Made by a program: the position numbers and the translations under genes
Source of the DNA: a virus
IMG/VR virus record: IMGVR_UViG_3300042991_000086
Coordinates: 1 to 31,073 of that record
DNA: 31,073 bases
Reading direction: 5' to 3' (one strand)
The notes under the pieces: generated by a model
The model's database searches: none
Told to the model about the DNA's origin: nothing
What the model saw: the letters and a program-made list of their open reading frames with translations, nothing else
Part shown: piece after piece, positions 15,627-22,702 of the stretch
Numbering within the stretch: the stretch's first letter is position 1
How the letters are laid out: each line of letters starts with the position of its first letter

Positions 15627-15877
15627 ATCTCATTCCCCGCGTCAAGCCCTGCCTCAATTTCATGCTCTACCGTCACACAAGACGGCTTATAACGGCAGCA
15701 CAGACAGCACCCATACTCTCTTATGCACTGGGCATTGTCTGCCGTGTCAAGCCATTTTTTGCCACATATAGGACATCTTACCATTTCGTAGTGGATTGTT
15801 TTAGTTGCACGGCTAAATTCTTCATTGATTCGTGACAATACTGATTCCTCTTGATTGTGCAAATTATCAATTCCCAA
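15623..15877 (-). CDS. Small cysteine-rich zinc-binding protein (lysis region)
   Basis: About 84 residues if started at TTG 15877, just after the upstream gene's TAA and preceded by GGAGAGAG. An alternative in-frame GTG at 15943 would make 106 residues but would overlap the upstream gene by 65 nt. The N-terminal helix (NQEESVLSRINEEFSRATK) is followed by MVRCPICGKKW, then C and CCLCC, giving at least six clustered cysteines. This suggests a zinc ribbon with C-x2-C ... C-x2-C pairs. It overlaps the endolysin gene by 4 nt. Function unknown; it belongs to a run of small cysteine-rich genes. Confidence 0.65.
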   Translation of the reverse strand: MGIDNLHNQEESVLSRINEEFSRATKTIHYEMVRCPICGKKWLDTADNAQCIREYGCCLCCRYKPSCVTVEHEIEAGLDAGNEI

Positions 15878-15878
15878 T

Positions 15879-16079
15879 TTATTTATACTCTCTCCAGTTA
15901 CACGCTGGACAGCTATTCGTGCCAGGTGACAGCTCTGATCCACATACAGGGCAACTTTTCATTGGCGCAAGCTCTCGACGACGCTTTGACCGACAAAGTG
16001 TGCAATTACATATTGCACCACCACGGGCCTCTGGCGGGTAGGACTTTGCGTTGTAATGCTTACTGTTGACCCAAACCAT
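15879..16079 (-). CDS. Small double-CxxC zinc-ribbon protein
   Basis: A 66-residue protein. The start ATG (16079) overlaps the upstream stop as TAATG. The C-terminal part KSCPVCGSELSPGTNSCPAC is a textbook zinc ribbon (C-x2-C-x10-C-x2-C). The N-terminal half has another CNCTLC element after an Arg/Lys- and Pro-rich stretch. The compact fold would bind one or two zinc ions. Function is unknown; it is one of five cysteine-rich small genes between 15623 and 17571. Confidence 0.75.
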   Translation of the reverse strand: MVWVNSKHYNAKSYPPEARGGAICNCTLCRSKRRRELAPMKSCPVCGSELSPGTNSCPACNWREYK

Positions 16080-16432
16080 TATTTCACGCCAGGAAAAGCC
16101 AGAAATGATTCAACACCCGGCAGAGGGACAATAATACACACTTCCTTTGACATTTCAGACTTGTTGCCTTTATCGTCAACGGCGTCCATAGTGAAGCACA
16201 TGGATTGCCCAATAACTAATGGCATCAAGTGATAATAGTTTCTCTTTGTCCGATCCGTAATCTTCACAAGAGGTTCGGTCTTGCCAACTTGGTAGATATT
16301 AAATCCAGTATGGGCGGCATAGTCTCCATACTCCCATTGGAAATCTATTCCTTTATAAGGAGACGGGGTTTCAGCCTGTGCAAGCGTGGAGATCAAAAAA
16401 GCAAACACTGTGGCCAATATTAATTTATTCAT
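16079..16432 (-). CDS. Secreted/periplasmic fibronectin-III-like small protein
   Basis: A 117-residue protein with a clear Sec signal peptide: MNKLILATVFAFLISTLAQA, with likely signal peptidase I cleavage after AQA. The mature part (FQWEYGDYAAHTGFNIYQVG, then PLVKITDRTKRNYYHL, MCFTMDAVDDKGNKSEMSKE) has the pattern of a single FN3-like domain ending in 'fav.AvD..GnESe.S'. There is no lipobox, so it is not an obvious outer spanin. Such secreted FN3 proteins are seen in phage lysis or superinfection regions; a role at the envelope is inferred from the signal peptide and neighbours. Confidence 0.75.
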   Translation of the reverse strand: MNKLILATVFAFLISTLAQAETPSPYKGIDFQWEYGDYAAHTGFNIYQVGKTEPLVKITDRTKRNYYHLMPLVIGQSMCFTMDAVDDKGNKSEMSKEVCIIVPLPGVESFLAFPGVK

Positions 16433-16436
16433 ATTA

Positions 16437-16814
16437 TTATCCTATGTTTGTAACTGTTCCATAAACTCGCAAACCAGCATATCGAACTTTAGCCTGCATC
16501 CAACTCATCCCGTCTTCTCGACACAACTCGCAATAGAGCTTGTCCGCCGCAGGTCTGGTGGATGCAGGCAGCAATCCTTGAGATATCATTCTGCACAAGG
16601 CGTCATGAAAAGCTGATGCTCGCATACACTCCGGCGTGTCCTGGACAAATGAACTCCCATTCCACCAAAAGCTCTGACTCAAGGTTAAAAGACCATCAAA
16701 TGTCAACTCCATCAATTCCGCTTTGACATAATGACCGGTTATCTTTGTCTGGACAGAGATGCTCGGTTCATCCAGAAAGTACATATGAGGAACCTTGGAT
16801 GATGAAAATTTCAT
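16437..16814 (-). CDS. DUF1353 family phage protein
   Basis: A 125-residue protein. The start is ATG 16814 (MKFSSSKVPHMYFLDEP), which overlaps the holin stop as ATGA; a longer in-frame extension to 17174 only shadows the genes upstream. The second half MRASAFHDALCRMISQGLLP, then ADKLYCELCREDGMSWMQAK and YAGLRVYG, matches the DUF1353 pattern ('rasilHDaLY ... AD.lF...l...G....ra...y.aVr..G'). The family is common next to holin/lysis genes in siphophages, and its conserved His-Asp is sometimes suspected to be a hydrolase site. Molecular function is not established. Confidence 0.8.
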   Translation of the reverse strand: MKFSSSKVPHMYFLDEPSISVQTKITGHYVKAELMELTFDGLLTLSQSFWWNGSSFVQDTPECMRASAFHDALCRMISQGLLPASTRPAADKLYCELCREDGMSWMQAKVRYAGLRVYGTVTNIG

Positions 16815-17011
16815 ACCTTCTTCGCCAACCCCCGGCTGATGGCATAAGAGCCGCCGGAAATTACCGCCATGACCCCGCCAATGATCTGCCCGGAAGCATC
16901 GCCCAAAACCTGACCCTGATCCGGGGTAACAACTCCGGTCAACATGCACAATGCCAGAACCTGTCCAACTAATGCCATCCAAAATTCCGTGGTCTTCCAG
17001 CCTTCTTTCAT
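16811..17011 (-). CDS. Holin-like membrane protein
   Basis: A 66-residue protein, MKEGWKTTEFWMALVGQVLA..., with two hydrophobic segments: about residues 11-28 (MALVGQVLALCMLTGVV) and 42-60 (IIGGVMAVISGGSYAI). They are separated by a polar turn (TPDQGQVLGD), and the end is a short basic tail (RGLAKKV). A short N-terminal amphipathic region with 'KTTEFW' is typical of small phage holins. It would form holes in the inner membrane to release the transglycosylase encoded downstream. AGGAG lies 6 nt before the ATG. It overlaps the DUF1353 gene by ATGA. Confidence 0.75.
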   Translation of the reverse strand: MKEGWKTTEFWMALVGQVLALCMLTGVVTPDQGQVLGDASGQIIGGVMAVISGGSYAISRGLAKKV

Positions 17012-17037
17012 TTTGTTCTCCTTTTAGTCCAAGTTTT

Positions 17038-17232
17038 TCAATCCCAGAATTCCCCTTTTGCCCTGGCATGTGGGGTAATAGGATAATTTGCCCCGCACCG
17101 TGGGCACTCGAAAGTCCCCTGCGCCGGAGTCCATTCGTTACTGTATATCTCAGTCGAAAGCCCACACTCTGCACAAACGATTCGATACAGCATCATCTCT
17201 TTTGGCGTACCAATGCAGGTATGATGTTTCAT
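17038..17232 (-). CDS. Small zinc-ribbon protein
   Basis: A 64-residue protein with C-x2-C (IVCAECGLSTEIYSNEW) and C-x2-C (GTFECPRCGANYPI) pairs about 19 residues apart, a classical zinc ribbon of the kind found in phage proteins that bind nucleic acid or stabilise small folds. The start (ATG 17232) overlaps the preceding gene by 4 nt. It lies just before the holin gene. Function unknown. Confidence 0.75.
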   Translation of the reverse strand: MKHHTCIGTPKEMMLYRIVCAECGLSTEIYSNEWTPAQGTFECPRCGANYPITPHARAKGEFWD

Positions 17233-17462
17233 TTAGCACCCTGTTTCTTTTCGTACTGCCATTCCGGTTTTAGATGGCCATAATCCCGTGGCTCAGTCAC
17301 CGGCACACCATCCCGGTCACAGATATCACATTTGCCAAGGTGGTATGTCGCAACCCCACTGCTTGGACTGCGCCCATATTCAACCCCACATTGGATGCAA
17401 ATCCATGTCGGGTACTCTTTGCCCGGCGCACCCTGCCCCGGTTTATCTCTATCAGCAGTCAC
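17229..17462 (-). CDS. Small zinc-ribbon protein with GTG start
   Basis: A 77-residue protein. GTG at 17462 is preceded by the GAGGTGGAG of the upstream mini-gene, with which it overlaps by 11 nt. WICIQCGVEYG and LGKCDICDRDGVPVTEPRDYGH give C-x2-C ... C-x2-C about 20 residues apart. The downstream pattern 'C.iC.........p.dyG' resembles zinc ribbons found in phage HNH-like or unknown small proteins. No catalytic HNH core is present. Function unknown. Confidence 0.75.
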   Translation of the reverse strand: MTADRDKPGQGAPGKEYPTWICIQCGVEYGRSPSSGVATYHLGKCDICDRDGVPVTEPRDYGHLKPEWQYEKKQGAK

Positions 17463-17571
17463 ACTCCACCTCGCACCCGCAACACAGACACTCCATTGCG
17501 TTCGGGGCCAGTCGGCATCCGCAGTGTAAGCAAGTTAGCGTGGTTCCTCTCTTTCCATCTTCTTCATACAT
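17452..17571 (-). CDS. 39-aa protein with nine cysteines (mini zinc-ribbon/metallothionein-like)
   Basis: A short reading frame from ATG 17571 to TGA 17454-17452. GGAGAAGG (17586-17579) sits 7 nt before the ATG, which is an excellent ribosome-binding site. The product starts MYEEDGKRGTTLTCLHCGC and ends CEVECDC, with cysteines at 14, 17, 19, 28, 30, 31, 33, 37 and 39. C14-x2-C17 and C28-x2-C31 with 'APNAMEC' between them look like a zinc ribbon; the five extra cysteines suggest a second metal site or a metal cluster. It overlaps the coiled-coil gene upstream by 37 nt and the GTG-started gene downstream by 11 nt. It is too short for usual gene callers. Function unknown. Confidence 0.65.
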   Translation of the reverse strand: MYEEDGKRGTTLTCLHCGCRLAPNAMECLCCGCEVECDC

Positions 17572-18023
17572 ATGCTTACCTTCTCCATTTGCTCGTCCCA
17601 TTGCGTGACCCGCTCAATTATATAATCATGCTCCCGTTTATTCTGGGCCATGAGGTTCTCAAACCGCTCTCGCCAGAGATTCTGATTACCTTCATAAAGT
17701 TGCTTTGGAGTCATAAGTGCTAAAAGCTCTTTCATATCTTCTTTGTGCTGGCGTCTCATCTCCGTAAGGTCTTCTTTGTGCTGATTGTCCCGGTCAGTAA
17801 TACGTCCATGAGCGGCTGTCGCCCGTTCTTTCACGCTCTTTTGTAAATCTTGAATGTCCTTACTAAAATTCCTTTCAATATTTTGTATCTCATCCCGATA
17901 ACCACTCTTGATATCCACCAGTTCTTTCTGTATCGACTGAAGCTCCCGGCGGAATGCGTAAAATGCAATTCCGAATAATAGGGTCATAACGCCCTGGACA
18001 ACAAATTCCGGTAGTGTAATCAT
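17535..18023 (-). CDS. Membrane-anchored coiled-coil protein of the lysis region
   Basis: A 162-residue protein. One N-terminal membrane segment (about residues 6-24, EFVVQGVMTLLFGIAFYAF) is followed by a long charged coiled coil (RRELQSIQKELVDIKSGY, IERNFSKDIQDLQKSVKERA, EMRRQHKEDMKELLALM) and a C-terminal helical, Trp- and Met-rich region. This architecture recalls inner-membrane spanins or holin-associated membrane proteins, but no outer spanin lipoprotein is seen nearby. Position between the tail-tube-like gene and the small zinc-ribbon/holin group fits a late envelope function. A tail-associated function is an alternative. Confidence 0.65.
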   Translation of the reverse strand: MITLPEFVVQGVMTLLFGIAFYAFRRELQSIQKELVDIKSGYRDEIQNIERNFSKDIQDLQKSVKERATAAHGRITDRDNQHKEDLTEMRRQHKEDMKELLALMTPKQLYEGNQNLWRERFENLMAQNKREHDYIIERVTQWDEQMEKVSICMKKMEREEPR

Positions 18024-18044
18024 TTAATTGCCTTAGTCATAAGT

Positions 18045-18605
18045 TTACGCAGATTCAATCAACAATCTTCCTAAAGGGTCAGAAGACCATATAGAGTTTA
18101 TAAGTGGTTGAGCATGAATGGTGATATGATTACTTGCTACGCCCCCTACAGAAAAGCTAACATCCATACCGATTTGTATAGTAGCTTTAGGGATTATTAA
18201 AATCAACCTTTTTTCTCCTCCGCAGTAATTACTGACAACCTCAACTCTTAAAGCCAACAGGTCTTCAGGTGTTATTTGAAATGAAGCGTCAGATGGAGGG
18301 CAGCCACTGGGAGAAACTCCAGTAGTTAACCCAAGCATATTCTGTATGCTCCAATTATTAAGATTGTTTACTGTAGCAGAGACGACTAACGAATGATTTT
18401 TATATCCGATTACCTCTTCATATATAGACCCATATAAACTCTTACTCATAATGATAGGTTCCGAAGATTTGGTAAATGAAGCTTCAGTTTGGAACCCTAT
18501 AGAATTAGCAGAAGATAAGGCTGGAATATAAGTATCCACATAGTCGGCATACGGAGCAATTCTTACATCAGCCAACCCTATTAGAGTTGTTTTCGTATTT
18601 GACAT
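18045..18605 (-). CDS. Tail-tube-like structural protein
   Basis: A 186-residue protein, MSNTKTTLIGLADVRIAPYA.... The pattern 'ANSIGFQTEASFTKSSEPII', 'YEEVIGYKNHSLVVSATVNN', 'NWSIQNMLG' and a late strand pair (KATIQIGMDVSFSVGG, HITIHAQPL) resembles the fold pattern of siphovirus tail tube proteins (a layer of strands, a helix with 'n...l..llG', then more strands). Its position after the tip protein rather than before the tape measure is unusual for the major tube protein. It may be a tip-proximal ring or a second tube-like protein. The assignment is by pattern only; a plain 'virion structural protein' label is the safe alternative. Confidence 0.55.
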   Translation of the reverse strand: MSNTKTTLIGLADVRIAPYADYVDTYIPALSSANSIGFQTEASFTKSSEPIIMSKSLYGSIYEEVIGYKNHSLVVSATVNNLNNWSIQNMLGLTTGVSPSGCPPSDASFQITPEDLLALRVEVVSNYCGGEKRLILIIPKATIQIGMDVSFSVGGVASNHITIHAQPLINSIWSSDPLGRLLIESA

Positions 18606-18621
18606 TTGTCACCCCGCAATT

Positions 18622-21459
18622 TTAACTTCTTGTAAACGATATATTCCATTCATTGAAACTGGTCAACGTGTCTCTAACAGACTCCAGCTCTATACGAAGT
18701 GAGGAATTTAATCCAGACAGTTGGGAAGCAATAGAATCTGGTGGAGTAAAATTAGCTGTGTATATAGCTATCCCTGGCCTCACTATAAAATCATCCATAT
18801 ACCCAATGTAATCCATAGTGGTATCTGCTGAGTTTCTACCAATATAAAATATACCAGCAAGACAGTCCGTAGCTAAAGTTTTTGACCCTTGCAAAACACC
18901 ATTAAGCCACAGTTTGAATACCCCACCTTCTCTTGTTAAAGCTACATGATTCCAAGCTGATAAATTAAAAGTATCCGTTCCAACTGTAGTAGAGGAATCT
19001 CCATACAAATAAAGTGACAATTTATCCGTTGTATCCCAATCAAGCCTAAAGCCAGAAGAGGTAGTATTTTGATAAAATAATGTATCACCTGGAATTGTAG
19101 GAGTCGCAGGTTTCCATACCCACAGTTCTATTGTAAAATCTGCTGTACCAAAAGTTAAATCAGAAGAATCTACGGTAAGATAGTCATCTGTACCATCAAA
19201 ATAGGCACTTGCACTGCCATACTTAGTCTCGGTGCTGCTTAATTGGACATCACCATAAGCTGTAACAGTATGATTTTTTAAATCTATAAAAGAATTTGTC
19301 CCTACAGTTCCGTCCATTGATAAAGCCAATTTTAAATAACTAAAATTTCCAACAGGGGAACCCTTATCTGTAAGCTCATCAGTTATGAGATAAGTATAGT
19401 TGGTTACGGTAAGGCCAGTAAGAGACTTCCTCAAAACGTCAGAGTCTCCATATATATTGAGATTATAAGTTACACCGGCTTCTGGTCCTATATCCCCTTC
19501 ATCTTGTCTGTTAAGGGTTACAGTTTGTGTCCGTCTATCCCTGTGTGCCCAGTTTATCTTTAACTCCCTGCCTTGCTGTATTGATGTAGGCCAACGATAA
19601 TCACAAAATGTTAAATTCCCAGGTGGGTACGGTCGCATCATCCTACCAACACAAGTAATGGTATCAATAGGGGCAAGAGATATATCCAACCTCCCGAGAG
19701 AGGTACTTGGAAGCATCTTTACTTCCACAGCCTCCGTAACTGCTCGTTCCGTTTCATCTAAACCATACATTGATTGGTGAACCCATAAAACTTCCCCTAC
19801 AGTATGTTCAACTGGTACAGTATCTAATATGCCCCTATCTACTGTTAAAGTTTTACTGACAGTATCAATAGCAGTAATTGCTACCAATTCATCACCTAAT
19901 TGAGCATACATCCCAACACTTACAAGGCTGGTGTCAAGATAACTTGTCTGTAATTGCAATATTGAACTGACTTCTGACGACACTGCTAAGGAAAGAGTAG
20001 CAACGAATGGAAAAGATTCTACATCCTTAATAACAAAATCTGTTGCGCCAACATTACGGTCGAGCATTTGGTAGTTCAGAGCGTCTGAACTTGGGCGGTT
20101 GCAAAAACAAGTGACTAAAGTAGAATTATTGTCAATTTCCGCCAATACTGCTTCAGACTCCCCAAATGCCATTACAAATTGCCACCAGGTTATCTCTTCC
20201 AGTTTTCTATTTAACGCATGGGATGGTGGATGTAGGGGGTTAGTCCACAGATTTTCAGGTGGCTGAACTAAAGATACCATGCCTACTCCATATACATCCC
20301 TGGCAAAAGTTACAAGAATTGTGTTATCGGCTAATTCACCAACCTCAATTTCTACAACTCTCATAACCATTTCTGATATTCCGATAGGCCCCCATGTGAA
20401 TTTAAAACAATCTCCTGGCCCTAAGCTCCAATTTTTACGATTAATTTTTATTTTACCTGAACTTATAGGGACACAAACTTGTTGTAATTCTCTGGAAGCT
20501 ACTTTTTGAGCTAAGTCTTCCACAGCTACCCCAACAAACTCCATATTTAATGGGATAACTCTTCCAGCCCTACTAATACCAGCAATATCTTGGACTGTAG
20601 TTGATCGAGCATTATTATCTCTGTCAACCCAATTTACTGTTACTTGGTTTATTGTCTCCAAGCAAGTTGGGGTAATAAAATCTACTAACTCTATAACATT
20701 GCTTTCATTCAAAATTGGTAACATTGCTAAAGTGTAATCGTTACGGATTAACCGTAGAGTAAGTAAACCAGTAACATGGGAAAAGAATAAAATTCCGTCT
20801 ATATGATTACATACTAAACCTATGAAATCTTCTACGCTTGAGTCTTCAGACCACAGCAAAGATAGCCCCAACGCTTCCTGTCTTGAATCTGTCCCTTGAG
20901 CCAATATATAAGCAGCATCAGCAAAAGAATCATCATCCAAGTCTGCCGTTGGATATGCTAAACCGCCCCAGGAAGTGTTGGTTAATGTTTCCCTAATTAT
21001 ATGTACTGGATTCATATCAATGAATCCGTCAGATGCCGTAATGTTAGCTAAGTCCTCTCTCCACCCTGTTGCTGTTCTGGTTCCTAATATACTCCACTCT
21101 TTAATATATGGATTTAAAGCAGATAACTGACAATGATTAATTACTAAACCAAATAACCCACGGTAAGCTGGGATAGAAGAACCTAAAATGGATTGTAAAT
21201 AACTATTTTTTGGTTGAGAAGCCCCCCCAAAGCAAATATCTACATTCCCAACAATGCCACCTTCTTTATCATCCCCACCAAATAATTGTGGTTGATTAAT
21301 AAAAATAGTTTGACTGGCAGTTATGTCCCCTTCCCAAGCTATCTCATCCCCTACTATTATTTTTTTGAGATGATCCAGTGCATGACAAAACACTAAGTGT
21401 AAGCCAGCAAAATAACGGTACCCAACAGTGTAACACTGGTTTCCTTTACCACCGCCCAT
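18622..21459 (-). CDS. TipJ-like tail tip/host-specificity protein with LamG-like insertion
   Basis: A 945-residue central tail tip protein. The start MGGGKGNQCYTVGYRYFAGL overlaps the previous stop (TAATG). The N-terminal part (KKIIVGDEIAWEGDI, FGGDDKEGGIVGNVDICFGG) and the following tail-hub region (LNPYIKEWSILGTRTATGWR, MNPVHIIRETLTN) are typical of GTA-gp15/TipJ-type proteins. After an FN3-like region (about 615-695) comes a concanavalin/LamG-like domain at about 700-905 (GSASAYFDGTDDYLTV, DFTIELWVWKP, WNHVALTREGGVFKLWLNG, YIGYMDDFIV). The last 40 residues (LNSSLRIELESVRDTLTSFN...) look like the completion of the interrupted FN3-like domain. It forms the tip contacting the receptor; the LamG-like part probably binds carbohydrate. 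Confidence 0.88.
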   Translation of the reverse strand: MGGGKGNQCYTVGYRYFAGLHLVFCHALDHLKKIIVGDEIAWEGDITASQTIFINQPQLFGGDDKEGGIVGNVDICFGGASQPKNSYLQSILGSSIPAYRGLFGLVINHCQLSALNPYIKEWSILGTRTATGWREDLANITASDGFIDMNPVHIIRETLTNTSWGGLAYPTADLDDDSFADAAYILAQGTDSRQEALGLSLLWSEDSSVEDFIGLVCNHIDGILFFSHVTGLLTLRLIRNDYTLAMLPILNESNVIELVDFITPTCLETINQVTVNWVDRDNNARSTTVQDIAGISRAGRVIPLNMEFVGVAVEDLAQKVASRELQQVCVPISSGKIKINRKNWSLGPGDCFKFTWGPIGISEMVMRVVEIEVGELADNTILVTFARDVYGVGMVSLVQPPENLWTNPLHPPSHALNRKLEEITWWQFVMAFGESEAVLAEIDNNSTLVTCFCNRPSSDALNYQMLDRNVGATDFVIKDVESFPFVATLSLAVSSEVSSILQLQTSYLDTSLVSVGMYAQLGDELVAITAIDTVSKTLTVDRGILDTVPVEHTVGEVLWVHQSMYGLDETERAVTEAVEVKMLPSTSLGRLDISLAPIDTITCVGRMMRPYPPGNLTFCDYRWPTSIQQGRELKINWAHRDRRTQTVTLNRQDEGDIGPEAGVTYNLNIYGDSDVLRKSLTGLTVTNYTYLITDELTDKGSPVGNFSYLKLALSMDGTVGTNSFIDLKNHTVTAYGDVQLSSTETKYGSASAYFDGTDDYLTVDSSDLTFGTADFTIELWVWKPATPTIPGDTLFYQNTTSSGFRLDWDTTDKLSLYLYGDSSTTVGTDTFNLSAWNHVALTREGGVFKLWLNGVLQGSKTLATDCLAGIFYIGRNSADTTMDYIGYMDDFIVRPGIAIYTANFTPPDSIASQLSGLNSSLRIELESVRDTLTSFNEWNISFTRS

Positions 21460-21680
21460 TATCCCACCACACTAATAGGTTCTTTAGACCAACCTGTAGA
21501 TTCCGCAAAACGAACAACTGCTATAGCTTGACTATTCCCAGAAGATATTAATACTTCCGCAGACACCCCATTTTCTAAAAAGTCATCCCACGTAATCCCC
21601 ATATTTAGAAGCCAGGGACGCATTTGTCTATTACAGTACCTCAATACTTTAGCATGCCAATAGTAAACTCTATGTTCCAT
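21459..21680 (-). CDS. Short tail tip assembly protein
   Basis: A 73-residue protein starting MEHRVYYWHAKVLRYCNRQM. ATG 21680 is chosen because GGAGGG lies about 8 nt upstream and the ATG overlaps the preceding stop (TAATG); the upstream in-frame ATG at 21701 would place the ribosome-binding site inside the gene. It contains the conserved-looking 'C.rqmRpwl...gitwddFlenGv' pattern found in small proteins located between the hub and TipJ genes of GTA-like phage tails. Such proteins probably serve in tip assembly. No catalytic motif; it does not look like the NlpC/P60 peptidase often found here. Confidence 0.7.
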   Translation of the reverse strand: MEHRVYYWHAKVLRYCNRQMRPWLLNMGITWDDFLENGVSAEVLISSGNSQAIAVVRFAESTGWSKEPISVVG

Positions 21681-21910
21681 TATTTCTTCCCTCCAGAACA
21701 ACTTCTAATTGGGGTGGTACCTACGTCCCCATACCAAATACAGTTAGTTCTCGTCATTAATCGAGTGCCGAATAACACGGGAACTGGAGAGGAAGCGTCT
21801 ACTAAAGTGGTCTCAACATTACCAGGCTTCGGGGTTGACGGTACAGTGGGTTTAGGACGTAACAGATAAGATAATATCGTGAGGGCTACCCACGCAACAA
21901 ATTGCCACAT
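21680..21910 (-). CDS. Small tail tip protein with hydrophobic N-terminus
   Basis: A 76-residue protein. A hydrophobic N-terminal segment (WQFVAWVALTILSYLL) is followed by RPKPTVPSTPKPGNVETT and SSPVPVLFGTRLMTRTNCIW, ending in a lysine tail. The part 'P..p.P.......t.eeg.piPvvfGtr....p.v.WygD' is the same motif that begins many TipJ-like tip proteins, here encoded as its own gene two positions ahead of TipJ. It is probably a tip component or the split-off N-terminus of the tip complex. Confidence 0.7.
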   Translation of the reverse strand: MWQFVAWVALTILSYLLRPKPTVPSTPKPGNVETTLVDASSPVPVLFGTRLMTRTNCIWYGDVGTTPIRSCSGGKK

Positions 21911-21913
21911 AGT

Positions 21914-22702
21914 TTACACCTGGTCAAACGGATTTTTAGAGGGCAGGTATGGAAGACCACCATAGTTATCAAGATTGTTAAACTTATTCAAACATGAATC
22001 CATAGTATGGGCACATCCAGGCCATAAGTAAACTGTACTCCCTACTGTAGCAGAAGCAATATAATCTACAACAGTTACAGTATTACCAGAATGAGCTACT
22101 ATCATCCTCAACTCATTATTACACTGTACCATCCCGCCAACAAAATATCCGTTACCGTAAGCTGCTATACCAGGGACAGTCAACAGAGTAGCAGTTACAA
22201 CAGATAGCGTACCAGAAACTTTATAAGACGCTTCATTAATTCTGCAAGCAGTACCATATAGTGCATGTGGACAACCAACTTGATAGTGTCTTCTTAAACT
22301 GGCTTGAGGCAGCATAGTTGATGCAGATTCGGATGTCAACTCTGCCGTAGAACCCTGCCATTTACAATTAACCACCCTCCCTTTCCATATTACCGCAAAA
22401 TCTACATCCCCATAGTGGTGTCTAAAAATTGTTAGCATAACTATACCGGTAAGCCATCCAGAACGGTAAATAAGGGCTAACGGATTATCAGCCGCCACAG
22501 TAATATTTACAGTTGCTTTTCTATAGTCCCCTGTATTTGTCAGTCTTGACCTTGTTATATATACTGGCTGATATTCCTCTGTAAGTTTAGATATTACTCT
22601 GTCTGCACTGGTATATAGCCATATGTCAGCTCCCATTGAAAAACGGTATAGCTCAACGGGCATACCATCATAATCTGATTGTTCATAAGCTGTAAAACTC
22701 AT
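21914..22702 (-). CDS. BR0599/DUF2163-family tail hub protein with Fe-S type cysteines
   Basis: A 262-residue tail hub protein. The N-terminal half (MSFTAYEQSDYDGMPVELYR, YRKATVNITVAADNPLALIY) is the DUF2163 part. The C-terminal half is BR0599-like: VGCPHALYGTACRIN (C144, C153), PGCAHTMDSCLNKFNN (C230, C237) and NYGGLPYLPSKNPF. The cysteine spacing (9 and 7 residues apart) equals that of lambda gpL-type tail tip proteins, where four cysteines hold an iron-sulfur cluster. It forms the hub between tail tube and TipJ-like protein. The genes on both sides are other tail tip components, with a 4-nt overlap with the upstream one. Strong family call. Confidence 0.88.
   Translation of the reverse strand: MSFTAYEQSDYDGMPVELYRFSMGADIWLYTSADRVISKLTEEYQPVYITRSRLTNTGDYRKATVNITVAADNPLALIYRSGWLTGIVMLTIFRHHYGDVDFAVIWKGRVVNCKWQGSTAELTSESASTMLPQASLRRHYQVGCPHALYGTACRINEASYKVSGTLSVVTATLLTVPGIAAYGNGYFVGGMVQCNNELRMIVAHSGNTVTVVDYIASATVGSTVYLWPGCAHTMDSCLNKFNNLDNYGGLPYLPSKNPFDQV

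Noticed and set aside
16815-17174. N-terminal extension of the DUF1353 gene to 245 residues
   Set aside because: The extension is an alternate frame through the holin and zinc-ribbon genes; the ATGA start at 16814 fits the family.
21681-21701. Longer start (MFWREEI) for the short tip protein
   Set aside because: GGAGGG lies inside this extension at the right distance from the internal ATG at 21680.
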